64,000 nucleotides of DNA from Hymenobacter cavernae (GTDB lineage Bacteria > Bacteroidota > Bacteroidia > Cytophagales > Hymenobacteraceae), in contig NZ_BMHT01000004.1 of assembly GCF_014641455.1 (NCBI RefSeq), positions 301,422 through 365,421 on the forward strand, in the 5' to 3' direction. Positions 26,318-34,577 of this stretch are shown one piece after another; position 1 is the stretch's first letter; each line of letters starts with the position of its first letter. The translations under genes and the position numbers were made by a program. Below the pieces are notes generated by a model. The model made no database searches, was not told where the DNA came from, and saw only the letters and a list, made by a program, of their open reading frames with translations.

Positions 26318-27864
26318 GAAGGCCCTTTTTAGCTGGGCGCCCTACTTCGCGTTGGCTGACGTTATTCAGCCTGTTGTCGCTGGCCTTTGGCGCCCAAGCG
26401 CAGCTAAAATCTCTCCCGGTACGCGCGCCGGGCACCGGCGCGCCGGCGCCGCTCCAAACGCACCAGCTCGCCGCCGACCGCTCTGCTACCGATACGGCAC
26501 GCGTGTTCTCGCTGCAAGACCTGGCCGAATTAGTCTTTGCCAATCACCCCGTGGTAAAGCAGGCGGCCCTGCTCAGCGCCGACGCGCAGGCGCAGGTGCA
26601 ACAAGCTCGCGGTGGCTTCGACCCTAAGCTAGGTTCGGGCTTCGACCGCAAGCTGTTCGGCGGGACCGACTACTATAACCTTTGGGGTAATGAGCTGAAG
26701 GTGCCGCTCTGGCCGGGCGGCATCGACCTGAAAGCCAGCTACGACCGCATGGTTGGCACCTACGTCAATCCTGAGCACCGCACGCCGCTCAATGGCTTGG
26801 CAGGTGTAGGAGTGTCGGTGCCCCTAGGCCAAGGGCTGCTGATCGACGCCCGGCGCAGCACCTTGCGCCAGGCGCGCATCATGATGACGGCCGCCGAGGC
26901 TGATAAAGTAAAGCAGATCAACGAGGTGTGGCTGCAAGCGGCCAAGGATTACTGGAACTGGTACTACGCCTACCAGCAATCCGAACTGATTCGGGAGGGT
27001 GTCGAACTCGCCGATACGCGCTTTCGGGCTACCAGCCGGCGCGCCATCCTCGGCGACCAAGCACCCATCGACTCGGTGGAAGCTCGCATTACGGTGCAAG
27101 ACCGCCTGGTGCAATCGGAGCAGCTCCAGGTAGAGCTGCAAAATGCTCGCTTGGTGCTCTCGAACCATTTGTGGAACAAGGACGCCCAACCGGTAGAGTT
27201 GCCGACCTACGCCGTTCCGCAGGTGCCCCGCCTCACCGCGGTCGACACGACACAGTTTGCGCAGCTGCAAGACCTAGCTTCCAACCGCCATCCTACGCTC
27301 ATCAAGCTCGACGCCAAGATTCGGCAGCTCGGTATCGAGGAGCGCTACCAGCGGGAAATGCTCAAGCCCGTCATCAACGTGACGGGCAGCCTGCTCAGCC
27401 GCGGTGACTTCTACCGCCCCGAACTACCGGGGTACTACGACGTCGGTTGGAACAATTACAAGCTAGGGGTTGACTTTGCCTTCCCGCTGTTTCTGCGTAA
27501 AGAGCGCGGCAAGCTTCAGCAAACTCGCCTTAAAGTGCTGGATGCCACGCTGGAACAACAGCAAAGCCGTCGCACCATTGTCAACCAGGTTAAGGCCGTG
27601 TACAACACACTGAAGGCCTACGAGCGGCAGCTCACGGTGCAGGCCCAAACCATTGCCAACCAACGCACTTTGCTGCAAGCGGAGCTGCAAAAATTTGAAT
27701 TAGGCGAAAGCACCATTTTCCTCGTTAACAATCGCGAAACCAAGCTTATCGACTTGCGGCTAAAGCAGGAAAGCATGCGCGCCAGCTACGAAAAGACGCT
27801 GGCTGAACTCTACTATTATGCCGGCACCCGCACCCTAGGTGCCGAACCGGCTAATGAACCGTAA
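26314..27864 (+). CDS. TolC-family outer-membrane channel
   Basis: Outer-membrane exit duct of 516 residues for the preceding permease and adaptor. Signal peptide ends SLAFGAQAQ. The two TolC repeats are visible: the helical pattern DLAELVFANHPVVKQAALLS, with beta strands around GSGFDRKLFGGTDYYNLWG, and the second at LASNRHPTLIKLDAKI, with strands around GSLLSRGDFYRPE. Full length, in contrast to the broken TolC copy at 22414-23375. Followed 19 bp later by a perfect palindrome that ends the operon. Confidence 0.92.
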   Translation: MRRPFLAGRPTSRWLTLFSLLSLAFGAQAQLKSLPVRAPGTGAPAPLQTHQLAADRSATDTARVFSLQDLAELVFANHPVVKQAALLSADAQAQVQQARGGFDPKLGSGFDRKLFGGTDYYNLWGNELKVPLWPGGIDLKASYDRMVGTYVNPEHRTPLNGLAGVGVSVPLGQGLLIDARRSTLRQARIMMTAAEADKVKQINEVWLQAAKDYWNWYYAYQQSELIREGVELADTRFRATSRRAILGDQAPIDSVEARITVQDRLVQSEQLQVELQNARLVLSNHLWNKDAQPVELPTYAVPQVPRLTAVDTTQFAQLQDLASNRHPTLIKLDAKIRQLGIEERYQREMLKPVINVTGSLLSRGDFYRPELPGYYDVGWNNYKLGVDFAFPLFLRKERGKLQQTRLKVLDATLEQQQSRRTIVNQVKAVYNTLKAYERQLTVQAQTIANQRTLLQAELQKFELGESTIFLVNNRETKLIDLRLKQESMRASYEKTLAELYYYAGTRTLGAEPANEP

Positions 27865-27883
27865 GCGTTGCGGCAAGCCAGAG

Positions 27884-27923
27884 CAAGCGCGCCCGACCTA
27901 GGTACCTAGGTCGGGCGCGCTTG
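27884..27923. terminator. 40-bp perfect palindrome, two-way terminator
   Basis: Every base from 27884 to 27903 pairs with 27904 to 27923, centred on GGTACC within CCTAGGTACCTAGG. It lies between the plus-strand TolC gene and the minus-strand kinase gene, 19 and 39 bp from their stops. T tracts are short (TTG). Confidence 0.75.
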
Positions 27924-27962
27924 TTACCATGTCCGTTGGTCCGATACCCTGAGGTATCAGCG

Positions 27963-30900
27963 TTACGTGCGATAGTTCCTGTTCGTGGCTGAAGCGTAGG
28001 GCAGATGCACGGAAAAAGTCGTTCCTACGCCTAGCTCGCTCTGCACCTCAATGCGGCCGCCCACGTTTTCAACCATGCGTTTCACCATGTACAACCCGAT
28101 ACCCGAGCCTTCTACGTGGTTGTGCAGGCGCCGAAACATGGCGAAGAGCTCCGGGTAGCGGCTCTCCCTGATGCCTAGCCCATTATCCTGCACGTACAGC
28201 ACGAACTCCTGGCTTTCCGGGGCAGGGTGGCAGTAGATGCGCACGCGCGGCGGTCGCTCGGGGTGATGATACTTGAGCGCGTTGCTGAGCAAGTTGTAGA
28301 TAACCGAGCGCAGGTTCTTGGGCGAGAACAGGACGCTGGGACAAGCGGCCACGTCTACTTCTACGTGCGCCCCGGTTTGCACGATGAGTGGCTGTAAGTC
28401 TTGGCGTACATCCTCGATAACGGGTTCCAGAAGCACCTCCGTAATAAGTGGGTCATACTCCTTTTGCAGCTTGGTAATATCGCTCAGGTGGTCGATGGTG
28501 CGCTGAAAACGAGCCACCGAATTTTGCATCATCTGTATCAAGGGTAGCAGCTGCTGCGCGAGTGGCTTATCGGCCGGTAGCTGATACTCCAACTCCTGGA
28601 GTAAGCCTTCGATGTTGGTGATGGGCGATTTCAGGTCGTGGGAAGCGGTGTAGATAAAGTTATCTAGGTCGACGTTGGTGCGCGTGAGCCGCTCGTTGGC
28701 GTGCTGAAGTTGTTGCTGCGAATGCCGGAGCGCCTCTTCCGCCCGCTTGGCTTCGGTGATGTCGAGCACAAACTTGACAGATTCGGTCTCGCTCAGGCGC
28801 TTGCCCGCCGACAGTCCCCACCAGGGCGAGCCGTCGGGGCGCAGGTACTGCTTCTCAGATGGGGTGCTCTCCCCGGTGGTGCGCAACTCCTGTAAGGCTT
28901 GGTGCGTGGCTTGGATGGATTCCGGCGCCGTTAATGCGTCCAAATACGCCTGACCCTGAGCTAACTCAGCACGGCTGTAGCCGCTTATGCGCTCGAAAGC
29001 GGCGTTAGTGTCGTGGATGCGACCTTCCAGGTCGAAGAAGAGCACCCCCACTGTGTCGATGGACAGGGCCTTTTGGAGCCGCTCTTCGCTGCGACTTACC
29101 GCTTCTTCCGCTTGCTTGCGGTCGTCTATGTCAACAGAAGAGCCGAACCACCGGATAATCTGCCCGCTTACCGGGTCGTAGAACGGCTCGGCGCGCACCA
29201 AAAACCAGCGATACGTGCCATCGGCAGCCCGAATGCGGTGCTCGACCTGGAAAACGGTATTGGTGCGACGCGCTTCCTCAAAGGCCTGCATCGTATGGGC
29301 ACTATCCGCCGGATGCACAAACCCGCCCGCCACCGCGGCGGCGGTGCTCGGCTCATAAGGTACGCCTGTGTAGTTGCTCCACTGCTTATTGAAGAACTCC
29401 GTGCGGCCTTCCACATCCGTGATCCAAATAATCTGTGGCACGGCGTCGGCCATGATCCGGAACCGTTCCTCCGACTCGCGCAGAGCCGCTTCAGTGCGGG
29501 CGCGCATCACGGCAGCCCAGGTGCGCTCGGCCGTTTCCGCGAGTAAGGCTAGCTCGTCGTTGGCCCAAGTGTGGGCCGTCGGATAGTGCATAAAAAGCAC
29601 AGCAATAAGCTTCTCATCCTTAAGCAGCGGCAGGTTGACCGTGGCCCCGAGCTGTAGGGCCGCGTGGGCTGCCTTTTCCTCGGCGGTGAGCGTCGGGTCG
29701 TGGGCAATGTCGGGGCGCACGACGGTTCGACCTGCTTTGAAGGCGCGCAGCAGCTCCTGCCCGTAGTCGTCGTAGTGGTAGCGGCCTTCGATGCTAGGTA
29801 CGCCGTTAGTGTAGTTGCGCGTGACCACAATGTGCTCGTTGTCACCCTGATCCTCGGCGTAGCCCACGCGGCTGGCACTTAGGTACTCTCCCAGAGCACA
29901 GGCCGCCTGATACTGAATGTCGGCCGCGTCGGACAACGGGCGCAGCCGGTCGCTGAGCTGGAGCAGAAAGGCCTGCTGCTGCTCGCTTCGGCGCAGAGAT
30001 TCTTCGGCCTGGCGCCGCTGAGAGATGTCGTTGAACAGGACGGCTACCTGGTGCTGACCCGGCTCCCCCACGCGGAAGGCGTACGCGTCGAACCAGCGCT
30101 GCAATGGCTCGGCCCGCTGCTCGAAGCGCACTGGCTGGCCCGTCAGCGCCACCTGGCCGTAGATATCAAACCAGTGCTGCTCGAGCTCAGGCGCCATCTC
30201 CCCAATGGTGCGCCCGGTGGCATTCACCAGCCCGGTCTGCCGCTCAAAGGCAGGATTGACCTCCGCGAAGCGGTAGTCCACCGGCTGCTGCTGGTCGTTG
30301 AAGAGAACCTCGATCAGGCAGAAACCTGCGTCTATGGTCTCGAACAGCATGCGGTATTTGGTTTCGCTTATGTGCAGGGCAGCCTCGGCCCGGCGGCGCT
30401 CCGTTACGGATTGGGTGCGACCGGCTACGGCTGCCACCACCCCGTTGGCGTCGAGCAGGGGAACAAAGGTGTACTCGTACTCGCCCGTGGGGCTGGTTTG
30501 GGCTGTTGCTCCCGTTACTGGCTGCCGGGTGGTGGCTGCCTGCTGAATCTCTGCTTGCAGCTGAGCAGCCAGTGGCGTAGGATAATTGAGGTCGAAGAAG
30601 TTCTTGCCGATAGCCTGCTCCAGCGTCAGCCCCCATAAATCGAGCAGGGGCTGGTTTACGTAGCGAAAGCGCCCATCAAGGTCGAAGAGGTACACAAACT
30701 CTTGCAAGCTGCCCAGCACCGCGTCGGTGCGCTCCAGCTGCTGGCCGCGCTCGGCCGAGCGGCGGCCTGCCGGCTCCGAAACCCCAGGAGCTGCCTCTGG
30801 CAATGCAGGCGCCTCGCTAAGGCTGAGCAGCAGCCCGCCGCCCACGCGCTGGCTTACTAGGTGCAAGCGCTGCTGGTGACCAGCGACGGAGCGAGTGAGC

Positions 30901-31193
30901 TCGAAAGAGTGCGGCTCGCTTGAGAAAAACGCATCGCGGTGAAATGGCCAGCTTCCATCCGTGAGGCTGTTGGGAAACTGCTGCGTGAAGGTAGTGGTCG
31001 GCTGGGCCGGCAACCCCAACAGGCGTTGCGCGGCCGGGTTGAGGTAAGCAAAAGCTAGGTCTACGAGGGTGCCAGCCTTGTCGTATACGGGCGTGCAGAG
31101 CACGATGCCGCTAGGCGACAGGTCAAGCACCGTGGTGAGTAACGGCTCAGCGGGGAACAGGTCGAGAGCCGGGAACGTGGAAGTAGTAGACAT
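27963..31193 (-). CDS. Multi-PAS/GAF sensor histidine kinase
   Basis: Soluble signalling kinase of 1076 residues with no membrane helix seen. Start at 31193 (MSTTSTFPALDLFPAEP). An N-terminal PAS-like region (about 20-110) is followed by PAS (about 155-260, FVYLFDLDGRFRYVNQPLLD), PAS (about 275-385), GAF (about 400-560), PAS (about 570-690, IIWITDVEGRTEFFNKQWSNY) and PAS (about 700-810). Then comes HisKA with the phospho-acceptor His in YTASHDLKSPITN near residue 852. The ATPase domain has NLLSNALKYHHPERP, DNGLGI and GSGIGLYMVKRMV. The GAF domain could bind a ligand or chromophore, which is unknown. Its likely partner is the response regulator just upstream. Confidence 0.93.
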   Translation of the reverse strand: MSTTSTFPALDLFPAEPLLTTVLDLSPSGIVLCTPVYDKAGTLVDLAFAYLNPAAQRLLGLPAQPTTTFTQQFPNSLTDGSWPFHRDAFFSSEPHSFELTRSVAGHQQRLHLVSQRVGGGLLLSLSEAPALPEAAPGVSEPAGRRSAERGQQLERTDAVLGSLQEFVYLFDLDGRFRYVNQPLLDLWGLTLEQAIGKNFFDLNYPTPLAAQLQAEIQQAATTRQPVTGATAQTSPTGEYEYTFVPLLDANGVVAAVAGRTQSVTERRRAEAALHISETKYRMLFETIDAGFCLIEVLFNDQQQPVDYRFAEVNPAFERQTGLVNATGRTIGEMAPELEQHWFDIYGQVALTGQPVRFEQRAEPLQRWFDAYAFRVGEPGQHQVAVLFNDISQRRQAEESLRRSEQQQAFLLQLSDRLRPLSDAADIQYQAACALGEYLSASRVGYAEDQGDNEHIVVTRNYTNGVPSIEGRYHYDDYGQELLRAFKAGRTVVRPDIAHDPTLTAEEKAAHAALQLGATVNLPLLKDEKLIAVLFMHYPTAHTWANDELALLAETAERTWAAVMRARTEAALRESEERFRIMADAVPQIIWITDVEGRTEFFNKQWSNYTGVPYEPSTAAAVAGGFVHPADSAHTMQAFEEARRTNTVFQVEHRIRAADGTYRWFLVRAEPFYDPVSGQIIRWFGSSVDIDDRKQAEEAVSRSEERLQKALSIDTVGVLFFDLEGRIHDTNAAFERISGYSRAELAQGQAYLDALTAPESIQATHQALQELRTTGESTPSEKQYLRPDGSPWWGLSAGKRLSETESVKFVLDITEAKRAEEALRHSQQQLQHANERLTRTNVDLDNFIYTASHDLKSPITNIEGLLQELEYQLPADKPLAQQLLPLIQMMQNSVARFQRTIDHLSDITKLQKEYDPLITEVLLEPVIEDVRQDLQPLIVQTGAHVEVDVAACPSVLFSPKNLRSVIYNLLSNALKYHHPERPPRVRIYCHPAPESQEFVLYVQDNGLGIRESRYPELFAMFRRLHNHVEGSGIGLYMVKRMVENVGGRIEVQSELGVGTTFSVHLPYASATNRNYRT

Positions 31194-31372
31194 AGCAGCG
31201 CAAAGTGGGTCGTGAAAATACACCCCCACCAAGTGAGATACGTACGCATACCCCGCGAATACGTCTCAGAATCACCTTCCGAAGCGCCAAAGGCCAGGGC
31301 CTAGGTTTGTCATTGTCTCACTGCTGGCAGAATGAAGCCATTACTCCCGCCAATCTGATACTGCCTGAAAAG

Positions 31373-31795
31373 CTAGGTAGTCGGTCCTGGCGGGAAGTGC
31401 GTGTGTAATAATCCGTGGACTTTCTCCGGAGTCAGGGGCTTGCTGACGAAACCCGATACGATGCCGAGCTGCTCGACGCGCTGCACGTCGCGCGGGTGCA
31501 GCGAGGTGGTCAGCATCACGATGACGATGGCGCCTTGGGCAGCGAGCGGCAACTGCTGGTACTCTTCCAGAAACTCAATGCCGTTCATGCCGGGCATGTT
31601 CACATCCAGCAAGATGAGCATCGGACAACTGGGCGTAGGCGGCAAGCAGTACTGACCTAGGTTGCGCAGGGCCTGCTCCCCATCTTGCGCGACGAGGATG
31701 CGTTCGGCCACGCCCAGGCGGGTGAGCAGCGAGCGGTTAAGAAAATTGGTGGTTGTGTCGTCGTCGACCAGCAGCACACACGGCAAGGGCATCAT
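31373..31795 (-). CDS. Single-domain response regulator
   Basis: 140-residue CheY-like receiver without output domain. Acidic pocket DDD at residues 11-13, phospho-acceptor Asp in LILLDVNMPGMNG near residue 64, switch Thr in MLTTSLH and Lys in FVSKPL complete the active site. It precedes the multi-PAS kinase by 180 bp on the same strand and is probably its target; output would be by protein contact. Two adjacent ATGs at 31795 and 31792 are possible starts. Confidence 0.92.
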   Translation of the reverse strand: MMPLPCVLLVDDDTTTNFLNRSLLTRLGVAERILVAQDGEQALRNLGQYCLPPTPSCPMLILLDVNMPGMNGIEFLEEYQQLPLAAQGAIVIVMLTTSLHPRDVQRVEQLGIVSGFVSKPLTPEKVHGLLHTHFPPGPTT

Positions 31796-31950
31796 CGGCA
31801 GAGATGGATACGAGGAATAAGGTTGATAGCTCAGGTAGCGTCGCTTATACGGCCCTTAGCGCGGAAAGTAGACGCCCAACGAGAACCCACCTCGGGCGCA
31901 TAGATGATTTTCCGCTGACTGCCAGCGGGTTTGGCCTTACGCACAATGCC

Positions 31951-32025
31951 CGGTACTTTCGCGGGCTGGAACGCAGCGTTACCGGTATTTCTACGAAGGT
32001 GCTGTCCAAGGAACTCAAGGAGTTA
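31951..32025 (+). pseudogene. Remnant of an HxlR-family transcription regulator
   Basis: The 25 codons RYFRGLERSVTGISTKVLSK plus ELKEL match the wing-helix core of HxlR regulators (usual form FgeLkrsipGIStKvLsqeLkeLe). They lie inside a 115-codon open frame whose other parts show no similarity and overlap the response-regulator gene antisense. The rest of the roughly 110-residue domain is missing. I read it as a decayed gene. Confidence 0.55.
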
Positions 32026-32106
32026 TACAGCAAAGCAAAAGGCTGGCTTAACATCGCTATTGCGCAGCTGGTAGCGGCTAGCACTATCCAGAAAATGTAA
32101 AAGCGA

Positions 32107-32137
32107 AAAGCCCCGATATCATCGGGGCTTTTTTTGT
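32107..32137 (+). terminator. Intrinsic terminator
   Basis: An 11-bp stem (AAAGCCCCGAT with its complement) and 3-nt loop run into seven Ts on the plus strand. It may have ended the lost HxlR gene, and can also act on the minus strand for the gene ending at 32157. Confidence 0.8.
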
Positions 32138-32156
32138 AGTCTAACAAGTAGAGTAG

Positions 32157-32528
32157 TTACTTGGCTGATGCTGTTTCCTTTGCTTTCGTGTTGTCAGCTG
32201 GGGTAGCGCTAGTAGGAGAGGATTGTCGGCCATACAAAGGGCACAACGCGCCGGCGACGCCATCGGAGTAGGCAGACCAGTAGGCATAATCATCCCAGCG
32301 GCCTTGGCTTTGCGCCTGCTCAGCCAGAAACCAAGATTCCCTTATGGAGCGCTCCCGGCCGTCAAGGTTGCCACATAGAGATACACCTACTTCATTGCCG
32401 CGGGTAGCACCTAGGTTTGAACACTGCGCGGCACCGCCTAAGGTGCAGAAGCTTTGAGCGGAGGCTGAGACGGCGTTGCCTAGGAGCGCGCCGCCCATCA
32501 TAGCGAAGAATAAAGCTAGTTTTTTCAT
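32157..32528 (-). CDS. Small secreted protein of unknown function
   Basis: 123 residues with a signal peptide (MKKLALFFAMMGGALLGNAV to SASA), then a mature part with four Cys (FCTLGG, QCSNLG, SLCGNL, ALCPLY), suggesting two disulfides in the periplasm. The C-terminal tail is low-complexity (SPTSATPADNTKAKETASAK). No family recognised. The 15 bases before and at its start codon match those of the next gene upstream, so the two may be jointly controlled. Confidence 0.65.
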   Translation of the reverse strand: MKKLALFFAMMGGALLGNAVSASAQSFCTLGGAAQCSNLGATRGNEVGVSLCGNLDGRERSIRESWFLAEQAQSQGRWDDYAYWSAYSDGVAGALCPLYGRQSSPTSATPADNTKAKETASAK

Positions 32529-32578
32529 GGGAATTGGTGGAGAAGTGAGATACTTATTAGGATGATATTAAACGGGTG

Positions 32579-33031
32579 CTACCGACAGTCGGGATAGTAG
32601 GAAAATTCGCCTTCCTGCACCTCGCCTGTGGGAGCGTAAGTAACACTCACAAACGAGCCGTGCACGCCGTAGCCCAGGTAAAAACGCACAATTGGAATGG
32701 TGCTTCCTGGGAAGGTTTCGAGTTGCCCATGGGCAAACTCCCCTAGGTCCGTGCGCAGAAAGTAATTGCTGTTAACGCCCCCAAACAGACCAGTCAGGAC
32801 AAAGTCTATGGCGCACCGATCATAACGGTTGTTCTCGTACCACCCTTGCACATAATCGGACTGTGCCTGTAAATGGAGCAGGGTGCCCAACTGCGCGAGC
32901 GGGGTAAACAGGCTGGCACTGGCCGGTAGCGTCAGCTTGCTGGCAGCAGCCTGCGCATTGCCGGCGAGCAGCAGACCCAGCGTGAGCAGGCAGCCTGCCC
33001 AGCGCGGGGGCAAAGAGAGGAATTTTTTCAT
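32579..33031 (-). CDS. Small secreted protein of unknown function
   Basis: 150 residues with a signal peptide (MKKFLSLPPRWAGCLLTLGLLLAGNAQA). The mature part has repeated Tyr/Gly/Phe pattern (QSDYVQGWYENNRYDRC, FYLGYGVHGSFVSVTYAPTG) and two Cys, consistent with a small beta-rich exported protein. It is 50 bp upstream of the other small secreted gene on the same strand, and both share an identical leader and start-codon context (CCACCAATTCCCATGAAAAA), which hints at a common origin of the 5' ends. No function can be assigned. Confidence 0.6.
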   Translation of the reverse strand: MKKFLSLPPRWAGCLLTLGLLLAGNAQAAASKLTLPASASLFTPLAQLGTLLHLQAQSDYVQGWYENNRYDRCAIDFVLTGLFGGVNSNYFLRTDLGEFAHGQLETFPGSTIPIVRFYLGYGVHGSFVSVTYAPTGEVQEGEFSYYPDCR

Positions 33032-33226
33032 GGGAATTGGTGGGTGGTTAACGTGTCACCAATATCACCCAGAAGAATGTATCAGGGAAAGGAATAAGCC
33101 TGCCAGAATGTGACAGCAAGACGCTGTAAATGAGAATATCACAATCGTTTTCGATACGGCTCGTAGCCATCAATCTTAACAGTAGAACCAGCCGTTACCC
33201 TGCTGAAGGAAGAGAAATTTTTACTC

Positions 33227-34030
33227 TTACGGGGTCCCGGCTGCCTCTGTAATGTTGCAAAGCCGCTGCCCGAAAAGGCTACTGCTTGTGACATTTATTG
33301 CGGTATGCTGTCGCCCAGTAGGGAGTGTCAGCGAATAATGGGATATGCAATTGGAGCGAAAGGTGAGGTGGTCTAGCAACGCCGGACAGAACGGAGAAGT
33401 GGTTTGAAGCTGGGCTGCAAAGTAGTTGAAGGTGCAATAGCCGAAAGCTGAATGGCGCTGCTCAGCATTGTGATAGGCGATGTAATGGCTGATTTGCAGT
33501 CGCGCTTCCTTCAAGTTAGCGAAGCTGTCCTCATCTAATAATTCGGGTTTGAGCCGGCTCCAAAACGATTCGGCGTGGGCGTTTTCGTAGCAATCACCAC
33601 GTCGACTCATGCTTTGCTGCTCCAGCCACGTAGCTAGATAGAGCGAGCCGCCACCCTGACGGGGCAAATACGTGATGTCGCCGACCTAGACCTGGTTTGG
33701 AGCAGCGGGAGCCGGTTGACCTGACAAGCAGTTAGGCGCCGCCCATACTGCTGCATCGGAGTTCGTGATGCGCAGTACGAACGAGCGTGGCTGCTGGGCA
33801 CGCAGAACGTGGTGAGCGGCCAGCGTGCGCCGGCTGCGCCAGCAACCAACTTGTACCTGTCGCTCCGTGCGTAGCCGACGGGTGCTATAGCGACCCGAGT
33901 GTCGTCGCTGATGGCCAACTTGCGGGCAGCGGCTTGGGTTGAACGACTCTCGGCGCAAGGCTTCGGCTTTGAAGGTGACATCGTACTTACGCCCTTTATC
34001 GGGTGACGTCCCGTTCTTTTTTGCGGTCAT
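33227..34030 (-). pseudogene. Decayed IS3-family insertion sequence
   Basis: Pieces of both transposase genes survive. OrfA starts at 34030 (MTAKKNGTSPDKGRKYDVTF), loses frame, and continues as AESRSTQAAARKLAIS in another frame. OrfB shows VGDITYLPRQGG, preceded by an in-frame stop where Trp is usual. The middle of the DDE catalytic domain is then missing, and the end is intact (SMSRRGDCYENAHAESFWSR, YHNAEQRHSAFGYCTFNYF). An open frame continues to 33227 past the usual transposase end. The element cannot transpose by itself. It forms the left edge of the pyr/pur island. Confidence 0.85.
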
Positions 34031-34191
34031 GACAAAAGAAAGATGCGTTCTTCTTCTGTCTGCCTAGCTTATACCACCTCATCCACATAGTGCATTAACC
34101 CAAAGGTTCTTTGCTCGTTTGTTCGCAATACGTACGTTCGCTTCAACAGAAAATCTTGCCTGACATACTCAACGGATCCATAACAATGCCG

Positions 34192-34199
34192 TAGCTTTG
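34192..34199 (+). promoter_or_regulatory. Bacteroidota -7 promoter element TAGCTTTG
   Basis: Exact TAnnTTTG match. Transcription would begin near 34205, at the first base of a strongly structured region ending in an intrinsic terminator. Confidence 0.55.
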
Positions 34200-34204
34200 C
34201 AGCA

Positions 34205-34377
34205 TGCTTCAACCAAAAAACTTGTTGATGAAGCGCGGCACCCTCCTCGGCTGGGAACCGCGAGTGGGCCGGAAGGCCCTCGCTACCATCGGTTCTCCCG
34301 ATTTTGCCACTGGTATTTCCGTTGTTTTTTCTGGGTGTTGCCCCGCTACCGTTTCGGATTCCGAAACGGTTTTTTTA
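34205..34377 (+). ncRNA. Structured leader or small RNA upstream of pyrB
   Basis: A promoter element and a terminator frame about 170 nt that fold well by eye. A first hairpin pairs CTTC/GAAG and AAC/GTT around 34206-34233. A long composite hairpin closes with GGC-ACCC against GGGT-GCC, then GGGA-ACCG against CGGT-TCTCCC, and is capped by GGGCC-GGAA-GGCCC. The terminator hairpin ends it. Because pyrB begins 200 nt later, this could be an attenuator for pyrBC or an independent small RNA. I see no B. subtilis-type PyrR binding motif. It does not match the signal-recognition-particle loop, and 6S identity cannot be judged by eye. Confidence 0.5.
34348..34377 (+). terminator. Strong intrinsic terminator before pyrB
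   Basis: Perfect 10-bp stem ACCGTTTCGG / CCGAAACGGT with loop ATT, followed by six Ts. It is upstream of, not after, a recognised gene, so it implies premature termination or a small RNA. Confidence 0.88.
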
Positions 34378-34577
34378 TGCTCGTTGGGTTCGTCGACTGT
34401 CGCTCCGCAGCCGATTACTACCTCCTACGGACGCCAACACCCTCTCCGCCTACCGTGGTGGCTGCCACCATCGTCTCAGCCTACACTGGTAGCCAGTTTC
34501 TCCGTCGTGGGTAATGGCAGATAAGGCTTCACACTGTCCATTTTAGCTAGACAACCTCACTTTCCCTCAATTCCGGT

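Noticed and set aside
34205..34377. Signal-recognition-particle RNA or 6S RNA identity for the pyrB-upstream RNA
   Set aside because: The GGAA-capped hairpin lacks the asymmetric loop of SRP RNA, and the 6S pattern of one central bubble cannot be established by eye.
34204..34524. 106-codon open frame after the pyrB leader promoter
   Set aside because: It runs through the terminator hairpin and T tract; the RNA structure explains the sequence better than the protein.
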